DNA of 64,000 nt from Haemophilus parainfluenzae ATCC 33392. GTDB lineage: Bacteria; Pseudomonadota; Gammaproteobacteria; Enterobacterales; Pasteurellaceae. A program made the position numbers and the translations under genes. Under the pieces are notes generated by a model, which was given only the letters and a program-made list of their open reading frames with translations, had not been told where the DNA came from and made no database searches. Shown in pieces: positions 27,821-36,743 of this stretch. The DNA lies in the NCBI RefSeq assembly GCF_031191205.1, contig NZ_CP133470.1, positions 751,501-815,500 of the forward strand, read 5' to 3'. Positions within the stretch are counted from its first letter, which is position 1, and each line of letters starts with the position of its first letter.

Positions 27821-27884
27821 TCAAATTCCTTGTTAAGTAAAAGTGCGGTTAATTCTAACGGGATTTTGCAATTGGCTCAATAAA

Positions 27885-27912
27885 ACAAAATGCGAGGCCA
27901 AACCCCGCATTT
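27885..27912 (-). terminator. Intrinsic terminator of gpt
   Basis: On the minus strand AATGCGGGG pairs with CCTCGCATT and TTTGTTTTATT follows. It ends gpt before dnaE. Confidence 0.7.
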
Positions 27913-27929
27913 CCAACTTACATTTATGA

Positions 27930-28388
27930 TTATTTTCTTGCCAATGGTGGCACGAAAGTTAAACCTAAATCCCAAGGTTGTTCAATCCAAGTATTTTGTG
28001 GAATATCAATCACGTAATCATCCACTAACTCCGCACCCGCAGGTTTTGCGAATACTGTGACAAATTTTGCTTTTGGATACATTTCACGAATTGCACGAGC
28101 AGTGTTGCCGGTATCCACTAAATCGTCTACCACGATCATTCCTTCACCATCACCACCTGCGCGGTGTAACACTTTTAATGCACCTTGTTCATCGTGATCA
28201 TAACTGGCAATACACACGGTTTCTACGAAACGAATATTTAATTCGCGAGCAAGTACCGCTGCTGGGAACAAACCACCACGGCTTACTGCGATAATACCTT
28301 TCCACTGAGTGGCAGGAAGTAAACGTTCCGCTAATTTGCGGGCATGCATTTGGAACATATCCCAAGTCACAACATATTTTTCGCTCAT
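27930..28388 (-). CDS. gpt: Xanthine phosphoribosyltransferase
   Basis: A 152-residue purine salvage enzyme that joins xanthine or guanine to PRPP. It shows the PRPP motif [19 protein letters not shown] (about residues 84-102), [15 protein letters not shown] near 35 and the C-terminal [17 protein letters not shown] typical of Gpt, which is membrane-associated in E. coli. It is the same length as E. coli Gpt. It is divergent from pepD with a 111-base shared upstream region. Confidence 0.95.
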   Translation of the reverse strand: MSEKYVVTWDMFQMHARKLAERLLPATQWKGIIAVSRGGLFPAAVLARELNIRFVETVCIASYDHDEQGALKVLHRAGGDGEGMIVVDDLVDTGNTARAIREMYPKAKFVTVFAKPAGAELVDDYVIDIPQNTWIEQPWDLGLTFVPPLARK

Positions 28389-28499
28389 AACAAATACCTT
28401 AAACTTTGTCGCTAAATAAAAAAATTGCGGAATTTTAACCTGAAATGGCGTTTTATGCTATGATTTCCGCAAAAATTTTAATGAAAAAAGGAGTTCATT

Positions 28500-29948
28500 A
28501 TGTCAGAAATTACCACATTACAACCGCAATTACTTTGGAAATGGTTTGATCAAATTTGTGCGATTCCACATCCTTCTCATCACGAAGATGCGCTCGCTAT
28601 CTTTATTGTTAACTGGGCGAAAGAAAAACAATTTTTTGCTGAGCGTGATGAAGCAGGTAATGTATTAATCCGTAAACCAGCCACAGCAGGAATGGAAAAC
28701 AGCCAACCTGTTGTATTACAAGCACATTTAGATATGGTTCCGCAAGCGAATGAAGGCAATCCTCATAATTTTACCCAAGACCCTATTCGCCCTTATATCG
28801 ACGGTGATTGGGTTAAAGCGCAAGGCACCACACTTGGTGCGGATAACGGTATCGGTTTAGCCTCTACCTTAGCGGTATTAGAAAGTACCGATATTGCACA
28901 TCCTCCACTAGAAGTATTACTTACCATGACTGAAGAAACCGGCATGGATGGTGCCGTAAACCTTCGTCGTAACTGGTTAAAATCGGAAATCTTAATTAAT
29001 ACCGATACCGAAGAAATCGGTGAAATCTATATTGGTTGTGCTGGTGGGGTAAATGCGAATGTTGAACTGCCTGTTCACCGTGAAACCAATTCATTCAGCC
29101 ATAGTTTACAAATTAACTTAAAAGGTTTACGCGGCGGTCACTCAGGCTGTGATATTCACACCACACGTGCGAATGCGATTAAAGTATTAGCGCGTTTATT
29201 AGCAAAACTCTCACAAAATCAACCGCACTTTGCCCTTGCAGAAATTCGTGGTGGCTCAATTCGTAATGCGATTCCACGTGAAGCGGCTGCAACCATTTGC
29301 TTCAATCATGATGTAGAAAGCGTGAAAAGTACGGTCAAAAATTTTGAAGTTTTATTGAAAGAAGAGCTCGCTATCGCTGAGCCGAACTTAACCTTAACCG
29401 CTGAGCAAGTTGAAAATCCACAACAAACCTTCACGCTTGAAAGCACCCAAAAAGTGATTAATTTGCTGCATGTGTTACCAAACGGTGTCATCCGCAATAG
29501 CGATGTGATTAAAAATGTCGTGGAAAGCTCGTTAAGTATTGGTGTGTTAAAAACCCTTGAAGATAAAATCGAAGGTACTATTCTTATTCGCTCATTGATT
29601 GAAAGCGGTAAAGAGTATGTAGAAGAAACCTTAACTTCACTCGCAAAACTCACGGGCGCGACAGTTGAATTTTCAGGTTCTTACCCAGGTTGGAAACCAG
29701 TAAATGACACCGCAATTTTGACATTAATGAAAAAACATTATGCAGAAGTGCTTGGCAAAGAGCCTGAGATTAAAGTGATTCACGCGGGGCTTGAATGTGG
29801 CTTGTTGAAAGAACATTATCCGAATATTGATATGATTTCTGTGGGACCAACTATTCGTAATGCACATTCGCCAGATGAAAAAGTCCAAATTTCAACCGTA
29901 CAAACTTACTGGGAATTACTCACTAAAGTCTTAGCGGATATTAAATAA
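28500..29948 (+). CDS. pepD: Cytosolic aminoacyl-histidine dipeptidase (peptidase D)
   Basis: A 482-residue M20-family zinc dipeptidase with broad specificity including carnosine-like dipeptides. Metal-binding motifs are [11 protein letters not shown] (about residues 75-85), LGADNGIG near 118 and TEETGMDGA near 150, with AGLECGLL and [12 protein letters not shown] at the C-terminal end. AAAGGAG is 7 bases before the ATG. It is a single gene facing away from gpt and ends in a bidirectional hairpin shared with htpX. Confidence 0.95.
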   Translation: MSEITTLQPQLLWKWFDQICAIPHPSHHEDALAIFIVNWAKEKQFFAERDEAGNVLIRKPATAGMENSQPVVLQAHLDMVPQANEGNPHNFTQDPIRPYIDGDWVKAQGTTLGADNGIGLASTLAVLESTDIAHPPLEVLLTMTEETGMDGAVNLRRNWLKSEILINTDTEEIGEIYIGCAGGVNANVELPVHRETNSFSHSLQINLKGLRGGHSGCDIHTTRANAIKVLARLLAKLSQNQPHFALAEIRGGSIRNAIPREAAATICFNHDVESVKSTVKNFEVLLKEELAIAEPNLTLTAEQVENPQQTFTLESTQKVINLLHVLPNGVIRNSDVIKNVVESSLSIGVLKTLEDKIEGTILIRSLIESGKEYVEETLTSLAKLTGATVEFSGSYPGWKPVNDTAILTLMKKHYAEVLGKEPEIKVIHAGLECGLLKEHYPNIDMISVGPTIRNAHSPDEKVQISTVQTYWELLTKVLADIK

Positions 29949-29959
29949 CCTATAAATAA

Positions 29960-29990
29960 AAAAGGGCTAAATATTACATTTAGCCCTTTG
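29960..29990. terminator. Bidirectional terminator between pepD and htpX
   Basis: AAAGGGCTAAAT and ATTTAGCCCTTT form a 12-base stem between convergent genes, with A-runs before and T-rich sequence after. Confidence 0.8.
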
Positions 29991-30002
29991 TTCTTTTATC
30001 TT

Positions 30003-30851
30003 TTATAAACTACGTAATGCTTCGATACGTTTTTCAAGCGGCGGATGGCTCATAAAGAGTTCGCTACGTTTGCCGTTAATCATAAAGGCATTAAGTGAAC
30101 CTTCCATCTCTTGTGGCTCATGAATTTGTTGTAAACGTTGTAATGCCGCAATCATTTTTTCTTTACCCACAAGGTGCGCAGAACCAGCATCTGCACGATA
30201 TTCACGATAACGTGAGAACCACATCGCGATAATGCTCGCTAAAATACCAAATACAATTTCTAACACCATTGAAACCAAGAAGTAAATGCCTGAACTACGG
30301 CTTTCTTCATCGCCATTACGAGAACTTGCTACCACATTGGCGATCACGCGAGATAAGAAAATCACGAAGGTATTCAATACGCCCTGCAATAAAGTCATGG
30401 TCACCATATCGCCGTTCGCAATGTGTGATACCTCATGAGCCAATACCGCCTCTGCTTCTTCTTCCGTCATGGAGTTTAATAAACCCGTACTAATCGCCAC
30501 TAAAGAATTGTTTTTGGTTGCACCGGTAGCAAAGGCATTCGCATCATTGGAATGATAAATCGCGACATCTGGCATCGGGATGCCGGCTTGCTGCGCTTGA
30601 CGGCGTACCGTTTCTACCAACCAACGCTCCGCTTGATTACGCGGTTCAGTAATCACTTCCGCACCCACAGAGCGCAATGCCATAGTTTTTGATAAAAATA
30701 ACGAAATCAATGATCCCACAAAACCGAAAAGCATCGCCATAATTAAAATGCCACCTGTACTATTTCCTGCAATACCGGTCACATTTAAAATAATCCCTAA
30801 CACAAGCATTACAGCAAAGTTAGTAGCTAAAAATAAAAGGATTCGCATCAT
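30003..30851 (-). CDS. htpX: Membrane-bound zinc metalloprotease HtpX
   Basis: A 282-residue M48 protease that degrades damaged inner-membrane proteins. Two N-terminal spans ([19 protein letters not shown] and [19 protein letters not shown]) precede the zinc motif HEVSH (about residue 139), two more spans, and the third ligand in [16 protein letters not shown] lies 8 bases before the ATG at 30851, and MMRI matches the E. coli start. Envelope stress control is usual for the family, but no sigma-E site was found upstream. Confidence 0.95.
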   Translation of the reverse strand: MMRILLFLATNFAVMLVLGIILNVTGIAGNSTGGILIMAMLFGFVGSLISLFLSKTMALRSVGAEVITEPRNQAERWLVETVRRQAQQAGIPMPDVAIYHSNDANAFATGATKNNSLVAISTGLLNSMTEEEAEAVLAHEVSHIANGDMVTMTLLQGVLNTFVIFLSRVIANVVASSRNGDEESRSSGIYFLVSMVLEIVFGILASIIAMWFSRYREYRADAGSAHLVGKEKMIAALQRLQQIHEPQEMEGSLNAFMINGKRSELFMSHPPLEKRIEALRSL

Positions 30852-30932
30852 AATAAAGTTCCTCAATAAAATAGAAAGTAAACACTGCAATAATGGAGAA
30901 TTTTTTACAAAATTCAAGGTTAAACAAATAAT

Positions 30933-31499
30933 TTATTGTAAATCTTCTAAGGTATTAAAATTTACAAATCGTCCTTCTCGTTCGTCAAATTGGACAGCAA
31001 CCGCGCCATTTTTGTTCATAAATTGTAATAAGCGACGTTCGCCCTTATTTAAATAGGCACGTAACTTCTCTTTAAGTTGAACAGACATCAAACAAAATGT
31101 CGGGTGTTCACGCGCTTTATCTTTTGCATAAGCCACTAAAGTGCGGTCATTTTTAACCGCACTGTTTAGTTTTTCTAATAAGTTTTGCGGAAAATATGGG
31201 CTATCACAAGGCACAAAAAGTACAAAATCTGTTTTAGCTTGTTCGAGTGATGTTAGCATACCACTCAACGGTCCCTGAAAATCAGGCAATTCATCTGAAA
31301 ATACAGGGAAACCCCATTGTGCATATTCCTCATGGTGACGATTAGCATTAATCGATATATCAACCACTTGGGGTTGTAAGCGCTCAATCACATGACTAAT
31401 TAACGGTTTATTTTGTAAAAGCTGTAAGCCTTTATCCGCCCCATTCATTCTCCGTGCTTTTCCGCCAGCCAAAATAACCGCACTTATTGTGTATTCCAT
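30933..31499 (-). CDS. mobA: Molybdenum cofactor guanylyltransferase
   Basis: A 188-residue nucleotidyltransferase that adds GMP to molybdopterin. The GTP-binding loop is AVILAGGKARRMNGADKGL (residues 7-25), and the metal-binding region is FVPCDSPYFP near 95-104. It lies 21 kb from mobB in this genome and diverges from yihD-dsbA; the mobA/yihD/dsbA neighbourhood is like that in other Haemophilus. Confidence 0.94.
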   Translation of the reverse strand: MEYTISAVILAGGKARRMNGADKGLQLLQNKPLISHVIERLQPQVVDISINANRHHEEYAQWGFPVFSDELPDFQGPLSGMLTSLEQAKTDFVLFVPCDSPYFPQNLLEKLNSAVKNDRTLVAYAKDKAREHPTFCLMSVQLKEKLRAYLNKGERRLLQFMNKNGAVAVQFDEREGRFVNFNTLEDLQ

Positions 31500-31565
31500 A
31501 TTTTCTTATTGCCTTATTTGAAGTATGATCTAGCCTTATTTTTCTCCATTTAAAAGGAAATAGCA

Positions 31566-31832
31566 ATGAAATGTAAGCGTTTAAATGAAGTTTTGGAACT
31601 TTTACAACCTTACTGGTCTAAAGACCCAGATCTTAGCTTGCTACAAATTTTGCAAAAAATTGCTGATGAAGCAGGTTTCGATAAGCCCGTAGCAGAATTA
31701 TCTGATGAAGTGATTATTTATCATTTAAAAATGCACGGTACAGATAAACTTGAGCCGATTCCAGGTATCAAAAAAGATTATGAAGAAGATTTTAAAACCG
31801 CATTGTTAAAAGCGCGCGGAATTATTAAATAA
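31566..31832 (+). CDS. yihD: YihD family protein (DUF1040)
   Basis: An 88-residue acidic helical protein matching the YihD family ([17 protein letters not shown] start; [40 protein letters not shown]). The function is unknown. AAAAGGAAATA precedes the ATG. It is 9 bases upstream of dsbA and thus co-transcribed, the same order as around E. coli dsbA. Confidence 0.9.
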   Translation: MKCKRLNEVLELLQPYWSKDPDLSLLQILQKIADEAGFDKPVAELSDEVIIYHLKMHGTDKLEPIPGIKKDYEEDFKTALLKARGIIK

Positions 31833-31841
31833 GGAAAACAA

Positions 31842-32447
31842 ATGAAAAAAGTTTTATTTTTACTCGGTGCTTTATTTTCATTTAACGCATTCGCAGCTAA
31901 TTTAGAAGAAGGCAAACAATACATTCAAGTGAGCCAAACCGCTTCTGCACAGCCTGAAGTGATTGAATTTTTCTCTTTCTACTGCCCGCATTGCTATGCC
32001 TTTGAAATGGAATACCACATTCCAAAACAAGTGGCAGAAAGCTTACCAAAAGGCACTGAATTTAAACAATATCACGTTAACTTCTTAGGTCGTCAATCTG
32101 AAAATCTCACTCGTGCATGGGCATTAGCGATGGCGCTTGGCGCAGAAAACAAAGTAAAAGCGCCTTTATTTGAAGCCGCACAACAAGATAAATTAAGCTC
32201 AATGGATGATATTCGTAAAATCTTCATTGATAGCGGTGTAACTGCTGAACAATTTGATAACAACATCAACAGCTTTGCTGTAAACGGTTTAGTGAATAAA
32301 CAAGTAAATGCGGCTGAGCAGTTTAAAGTACATGGCGTACCTGATTTCTATGTGAATGGCAAATATCGTGTAAACCCTGAAGGCTTAAATTACGATGATT
32401 TCGTCAAAGATTATGTAGAAACCGTGAAAGGTTTATTGCAAAAATAA
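31842..32447 (+). CDS. dsbA: Periplasmic thiol:disulfide interchange protein DsbA
   Basis: A 201-residue oxidase that introduces disulfides into exported proteins. The Sec signal is MKKVLFLLGALFSFNAFA; the active site CPHC is in FFSFYCPHCYAFE (mature about residue 30); the cis-proline loop is in FKVHGVPDFYVNG. In Haemophilus this gene is also called por and is needed for competence protein folding. It is the second gene after yihD. Confidence 0.96.
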   Translation: MKKVLFLLGALFSFNAFAANLEEGKQYIQVSQTASAQPEVIEFFSFYCPHCYAFEMEYHIPKQVAESLPKGTEFKQYHVNFLGRQSENLTRAWALAMALGAENKVKAPLFEAAQQDKLSSMDDIRKIFIDSGVTAEQFDNNINSFAVNGLVNKQVNAAEQFKVHGVPDFYVNGKYRVNPEGLNYDDFVKDYVETVKGLLQK

Positions 32448-32500
32448 AAAAAAATTGGTTTAATGCCTGCCGTTTTTAAATATAAAGAAGAGAGATGATT

Positions 32501-32836
32501 ATGGCTGCTAGCTTCAGTGTTACTCGTCGTTTTTTTGACGACAAAAACTACCCACGCGGATTTTCCCGTCACGGTGATTATACAATCAAAGAATCCCAAG
32601 TATTAGAGCAATATGGTCAAGCGTTTAAAGCATTAGATTCAGGCGAACGCAAGCCAGCGACAAAAGAAGAAAAAGAATTTGTTGCTTTTTGCCGTGGTGA
32701 ACGTGCACCGGAAACTTTCTTCGAAAAAACGTGGAATAAATATCGTACTCGCATTAACACAACAAAACGTGTTTACACCTTATCAGGTGATGTGAGCGAA
32801 GCGGCTTCTGGCGGCGAAGATTATTCTGGCGAATAA
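32501..32836 (+). CDS. maoP: MaoP/YifE-like DUF413 protein
   Basis: A 111-residue basic protein matching E. coli YifE (MaoP) along its length: [37 protein letters not shown] and TKRVYTLSG. In E. coli MaoP works with the maoS site to organise the Ori macrodomain near oriC. The ATG at 32501 (MAASFSV) matches the E. coli start better than the ATG at 32495. It lies alone and ends in a terminator. Confidence 0.88.
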   Translation: MAASFSVTRRFFDDKNYPRGFSRHGDYTIKESQVLEQYGQAFKALDSGERKPATKEEKEFVAFCRGERAPETFFEKTWNKYRTRINTTKRVYTLSGDVSEAASGGEDYSGE

Positions 32837-32844
32837 TACATTTT

Positions 32845-32879
32845 AAAAGGCAGGCAGACGCTTGCCTTTTGCTTTTTTA
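32845..32879 (+). terminator. Intrinsic terminator of maoP
   Basis: AAAAGGCA and TGCCTTTT form the stem, followed by GCTTTTTT on the + strand. Confidence 0.75.
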
Positions 32880-32937
32880 CTCAATCCCCATGCTTGCCAA
32901 GGGCTGTGGGATATTTATCATTCAAACGTAAACATCA

Positions 32938-34029
32938 ATGCAACTACCCATTTCCCAATATACCGAACTCCTGCAAAAAAAGACTGAAAAACTGACCGCA
33001 CTTTTGCAGCCCTTTAACGCCCCAGAAATAGCCGTGTTTGATTCACCAACCAGCCATTATCGGATGCGTGCGGAATTTCGTATTTGGCATGATAAAGGCG
33101 ATTTTTATCACATCATGTTTGATCAAAGCACCTTGCAGCGTTATCGAGTGGATGAATTCCCAATTGCCAGCAAACTGATCAATCGCATGATGAAAACCTT
33201 ACTGCCGTTGTTAAAAACGCAGGAAGTGCTGCATAAAAAACTGTTTCAAATTGATTATTTGAGCACACTCAGCAATAAGATTATTGTAAGCCTGCTTTAC
33301 CACAAGCAACTCACGGAAGAATGGCAAAATGCTGCCGAAAACTTGAAAGACGAATTACAACAACTTGATTTTGATGTTCAGCTGATTGGTCGTGCGAGTA
33401 AACAAAAAATCTGTTTAGAACAAGATTTTGTTGATGAAGTATTACCAGTGAAAGGGCGTAATTATGTTTATCGCCAAGTAGAAAATAGTTTCACTCAGCC
33501 AAATGCAGCAGTGAATTGCAAGATGTTGGAATGGGCAATTGATTGCACTCAAGGTTCTCAAGGCGATTTATTAGAGCTGTACTGCGGTAACGGCAATTTT
33601 TCTATCGCCCTTGCACAAAACTTCCGCAAAGTACTTGCTACTGAAATTGCCAAGCCATCCGTTGCGGCTGCACAATTTAACATTGCGGAAAATGGCATAG
33701 ATAATCTGCAAATTATCCGTATGTCGGCAGAAGAGTTTACCCAAGCAATGAATGGTGTACGTGAGTTTAATCGCTTAAAAGGCATTGATTTAAAAGCCTA
33801 TCAATGCAATACGATTTTTGTTGACCCACCACGAGCAGGGCTTGACCCTGACACGGTAAAACTGGTACAGAATTACGATCGTATTTTGTATATTTCCTGC
33901 AATCCACATACCCTTTGTGAGAATTTGCAAACCCTAAGCCAAACCCACCGCATTGAAAAAGCGGCGCTGTTTGATCAATTCCCTTACACAGATCATATGG
34001 AAAGTGGCGTATGGCTGGTGAGAAAATAA
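32938..34029 (+). CDS. trmA: tRNA (uracil-5-)-methyltransferase
   Basis: A 363-residue SAM-dependent enzyme that makes ribothymidine at tRNA position 54. The SAM motif is [16 protein letters not shown] (about residues 212-227). The catalytic cysteine is in YISCNPHTL and the general base glutamate in FPYTDHMES near the end. An uptake signal is embedded in the 5' coding region. Its end overlaps rsmJ by 19 bases. Confidence 0.96.
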   Translation: MQLPISQYTELLQKKTEKLTALLQPFNAPEIAVFDSPTSHYRMRAEFRIWHDKGDFYHIMFDQSTLQRYRVDEFPIASKLINRMMKTLLPLLKTQEVLHKKLFQIDYLSTLSNKIIVSLLYHKQLTEEWQNAAENLKDELQQLDFDVQLIGRASKQKICLEQDFVDEVLPVKGRNYVYRQVENSFTQPNAAVNCKMLEWAIDCTQGSQGDLLELYCGNGNFSIALAQNFRKVLATEIAKPSVAAAQFNIAENGIDNLQIIRMSAEEFTQAMNGVREFNRLKGIDLKAYQCNTIFVDPPRAGLDPDTVKLVQNYDRILYISCNPHTLCENLQTLSQTHRIEKAALFDQFPYTDHMESGVWLVRK

Positions 34030-34778
34030 AAATTCAACTGCTTGCCGAAGAGGGAAAATTATCAGAATTGACCGCACTTTGCGCCCCTCTTGGTATCGAG
34101 CATTGCACTGAAAGTCCGCTTGCATTGGTGCAAACTGAAACTCATCTCGCCTTGCGTAAGCTAGACGAGCCCAAATTGGGCGATGTGTTTGTGGATTTCG
34201 TAGCTGGAGCCATGGCGCATCGTCGTAAATTTGGCGGTGGACGTGGCGAAGCTATTGCCAAAGCTGTAGGCATTAAGGGTGCAGAATTGCCGAGCGTGAT
34301 TGATGCCACAGCAGGACTTGGTCGAGATGCCTTTGTTTTAGCTTCTATCGGTTGCCAAGTGCGTTTAGTGGAACGCCATCCCGTGGTGTATTTGCTATTG
34401 CAGGATGGACTTAACCGAGCCTATCAGGATGCAGAAATAGGCGAAATGATGCAGCAAAATATGCAATTATTGGACATTCATCATATTACCGAACTCAATC
34501 CACAAACCGAGAGTGCCGATGTGGTGTATTTAGATCCAATGTATCCGCACAAACAAAAATCTGCCCTAGTCAAAAAAGAAATGCGCGTATTCCAACATTT
34601 GGTTGGTGCAGATTTGGATGCCGATGAGCTCTTGACACCTGCGCTACAATTAGCCCGTAAACGCGTGGTGGTAAAACGTCCTGATTATGCGGAGTTTTTA
34701 GCGCAAAAAGCGCCCCATGTCAGTCGTGAAACCAAAAACCACCGCTTTGATATCTATATGGGGGAAGCACAATGCTAA
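34011..34778 (+). CDS. rsmJ: 16S rRNA (guanine-1516-N2)-methyltransferase
   Basis: A 255-residue SAM-dependent methyltransferase (formerly YhiQ). [21 protein letters not shown], the SAM motif [17 protein letters not shown] (about residues 97-113) and the catalytic [12 protein letters not shown] are all present. No other in-frame ATG near this end exists, so it starts inside trmA and ends over the start of rseC. The three are probably translated from one message. Confidence 0.94.
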   Translation: MAGEKIKIQLLAEEGKLSELTALCAPLGIEHCTESPLALVQTETHLALRKLDEPKLGDVFVDFVAGAMAHRRKFGGGRGEAIAKAVGIKGAELPSVIDATAGLGRDAFVLASIGCQVRLVERHPVVYLLLQDGLNRAYQDAEIGEMMQQNMQLLDIHHITELNPQTESADVVYLDPMYPHKQKSALVKKEMRVFQHLVGADLDADELLTPALQLARKRVVVKRPDYAEFLAQKAPHVSRETKNHRFDIYMGEAQC

Positions 34779-35212
34779 AAGAAAGTGCTGTTGTGATGAG
34801 CTATGATGCAGAAACGGGGCTTGCTAAAGTGAAATGTCAGTCACAAAGCGCCTGTGGATCTTGTTCGGCTAGAGAAGCCTGTGGAACAGCTTCCCTGTCT
34901 GAACTCAATGGAAAACGAGGCGAGCATATCTTTACGCTCGAAACCATTACGCCACTGCGTACAGGCCAAATGGTGGAAATCGGCCTAGAAGAAAAATCCA
35001 TGTTATTTTCTGCATTATTAATGTATATCGTGCCACTTTTCACGTTATTAGTTGCAACATTACTTTCCAACTATATCAGTGAGAATGAACTCATTCGTGC
35101 GATTTTAATCTTTATTTTGACCGCACTTTCCTTTGTCATGGTTAAACGTTACACCAGTAAACTTGATCAACAAACGGAATTTCAGCCTGTTTTGTTGAGA
35201 GTATTATCCTAA
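34772..35212 (+). CDS. rseC: RseC/MucC-family inner-membrane protein
   Basis: A 146-residue protein with the cysteine-rich N-terminus of RseC ([17 protein letters not shown], about residues 18-34) and two membrane spans ([21 protein letters not shown] and [15 protein letters not shown]). RseC affects sigma-E activity and electron-transfer (SoxR-reducing, Rnf-type) functions. In E. coli it is the fourth gene of the rpoE operon; here it follows rsmJ, 22 kb away, out of that control. GGGGGA lies 6 bases before the ATG. Confidence 0.9.
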   Translation: MLKESAVVMSYDAETGLAKVKCQSQSACGSCSAREACGTASLSELNGKRGEHIFTLETITPLRTGQMVEIGLEEKSMLFSALLMYIVPLFTLLVATLLSNYISENELIRAILIFILTALSFVMVKRYTSKLDQQTEFQPVLLRVLS

Positions 35213-35216
35213 ATAA

Positions 35217-35257
35217 AAAGAACGGTTGAAAACAATTAAATTTTCAACCGCTCTTTT
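35217..35257 (+). terminator. Terminator of trmA-rsmJ-rseC
   Basis: AAGAACGGTTGAAAA pairs with TTTTCAACCGCTCTT with one mismatch; TTTTG follows. It comes directly after the rseC stop. Confidence 0.7.
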
Positions 35258-35286
35258 GTACTTAGCTTATTGCAACTTATTACTTG

Positions 35287-35320
35287 AAAGGCCTACACGA
35301 AAATGTAGGCTTTTCTTTTT
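35287..35320. terminator. Second hairpin between rseC and potE
   Basis: CCTACA pairs with TGTAGG and CTTTTCTTTTTT follows on the + strand. With the A/T-rich flank it may terminate both the rseC and the potE transcripts. Confidence 0.55.
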
Positions 35321-36639
35321 TAATTAGCTTGTGATTTTTTAAGATCAAATTTGTAAGAAACAAAGCCATACAATGTCCAACCAATAAAGGTCACAATTGA
35401 ACCATATAACATCGCTTGTTCACCGGCTGCATAAAGTGCATAGATACTATAGAGAGAACCAATAAAGGCAACAAAAACGGTTGTTTTATATTTTTGTGGC
35501 GCAACATTTTCCGCTTTCAATAACACTGCAAGAGCAGCCATTGAGAGCAAGTATGGAATGACGTTTGTGACCACCGCTAAGTCCACTAACACATTGAATT
35601 GTTTATTTAATGATGGGCTAATTGTCATTAATGAGAGTAATGTTTGTAACGCAGTGATAGTTACCATACCAACGATTGGTGCATCTTTACTGGTAACTTT
35701 TTTGAAGAATGCCGGGAAATAGCCTTCTTCCGCTGAAGATTTAAATACTTGAGCAATAGTGAACTGCCAGCCTAATAATGAACCGAAGCAAGACATAACC
35801 ATTAAGCCCATGATGACTTTACCGATTGTTTCATTAAACATATGAGCAAAGGCTAAACCAAATGGTGCTGTTGAGTTAGCGAGTTCAAGGTTAGGTACAA
35901 TACCTGCGATCACGTTAGTTGAAACGATATAAATTACCGCTGCGCCTAAAGTACCACCAAGTACTGCGATTGGTACGTTTTTCTCAGGGTTTTCAACAGC
36001 ATCTGCATTCGCACAAGCTGATTCTAATCCTAAGAACGCCCATAATGTCATTGAAATAGAGACGCCGATCGCTTCAAAGGTAGGCACATTGTGTGGGTTC
36101 CAAGAATTCACATACATTGAACTATCAAACCATTTCCAACCGATGATTGAAATACCGACCACAGGAATAATTACCCCCCAAATGGTGAATGAACTGATGT
36201 TACCGGTAATTCTTGCACCACCAAAGTTAAGAATGGTCGCAAGCCACAGTGTAAAGATTGTCCATAATGCAATAGAAAGTGGAGAAAGGGTTGCACCAAG
36301 GAACTCGGAACCATAACCCACAGCAGAAATCGCGATTGCTGTATTCGCAATAACTAACGACACACCGTAAGTGTAGTTTGCCATGAAGTTACCGGCTTTG
36401 CCGAAAGAGTATTCCGCATAACCGCCCATACCACCAGATTTTTTACTGAACATACCACATTGGGCAAATGCGTAAGCTAAAGCTGTTGAACCTACAGCTG
36501 TTACAAGCCAAGAAACGATGGAAATAGTCCCAATTTCGGCTAATTTGGTCGGTAACATAATGATACCGGAACCCATCATATTAACCATGGTAAGAATGGT
36601 GAGTTGTACCACACCAATTTTATTACTTTTAGCACTCAT
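35320..36639 (-). CDS. potE: Putrescine:ornithine antiporter
   Basis: A 439-residue APC-family transporter with 12 predicted membrane spans. MVNMMGSGIIMLPTKLAEIG and GMGGYAEYSFGKAGNF are PotE hallmarks, and FLGLESACANADAVENPEKN is the conserved mid-region. It exchanges external ornithine for internal putrescine, which removes cytosolic protons together with SpeF. It lies 104 bases downstream of speF with a hairpin of paired uptake signals between them. AGGAG precedes the ATG. Confidence 0.95.
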   Translation of the reverse strand: MSAKSNKIGVVQLTILTMVNMMGSGIIMLPTKLAEIGTISIVSWLVTAVGSTALAYAFAQCGMFSKKSGGMGGYAEYSFGKAGNFMANYTYGVSLVIANTAIAISAVGYGSEFLGATLSPLSIALWTIFTLWLATILNFGGARITGNISSFTIWGVIIPVVGISIIGWKWFDSSMYVNSWNPHNVPTFEAIGVSISMTLWAFLGLESACANADAVENPEKNVPIAVLGGTLGAAVIYIVSTNVIAGIVPNLELANSTAPFGLAFAHMFNETIGKVIMGLMVMSCFGSLLGWQFTIAQVFKSSAEEGYFPAFFKKVTSKDAPIVGMVTITALQTLLSLMTISPSLNKQFNVLVDLAVVTNVIPYLLSMAALAVLLKAENVAPQKYKTTVFVAFIGSLYSIYALYAAGEQAMLYGSIVTFIGWTLYGFVSYKFDLKKSQAN

Positions 36640-36654
36640 AATTTATACTCCTAC

Positions 36655-36697
36655 AAGTGCGGTCAAAAAATCAAATGTTTTTAACCGCACTTTTTTG
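36655..36697. repeat. Paired uptake-signal hairpin between speF and potE
   Basis: AAGTGCGGTCAAAAA and TTTTTAACCGCACTT can pair. The T-run is on the + strand side, so in the direction of speF-potE transcription there is no good termination tract and the potE ribosome site follows at once. It may set the speF:potE message ratio instead of ending it. Confidence 0.5.
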
Positions 36698-36743
36698 TTT
36701 GTGCTGAGAGGGTGATGAGGAAAACCTTCATAACCTCACTTTA

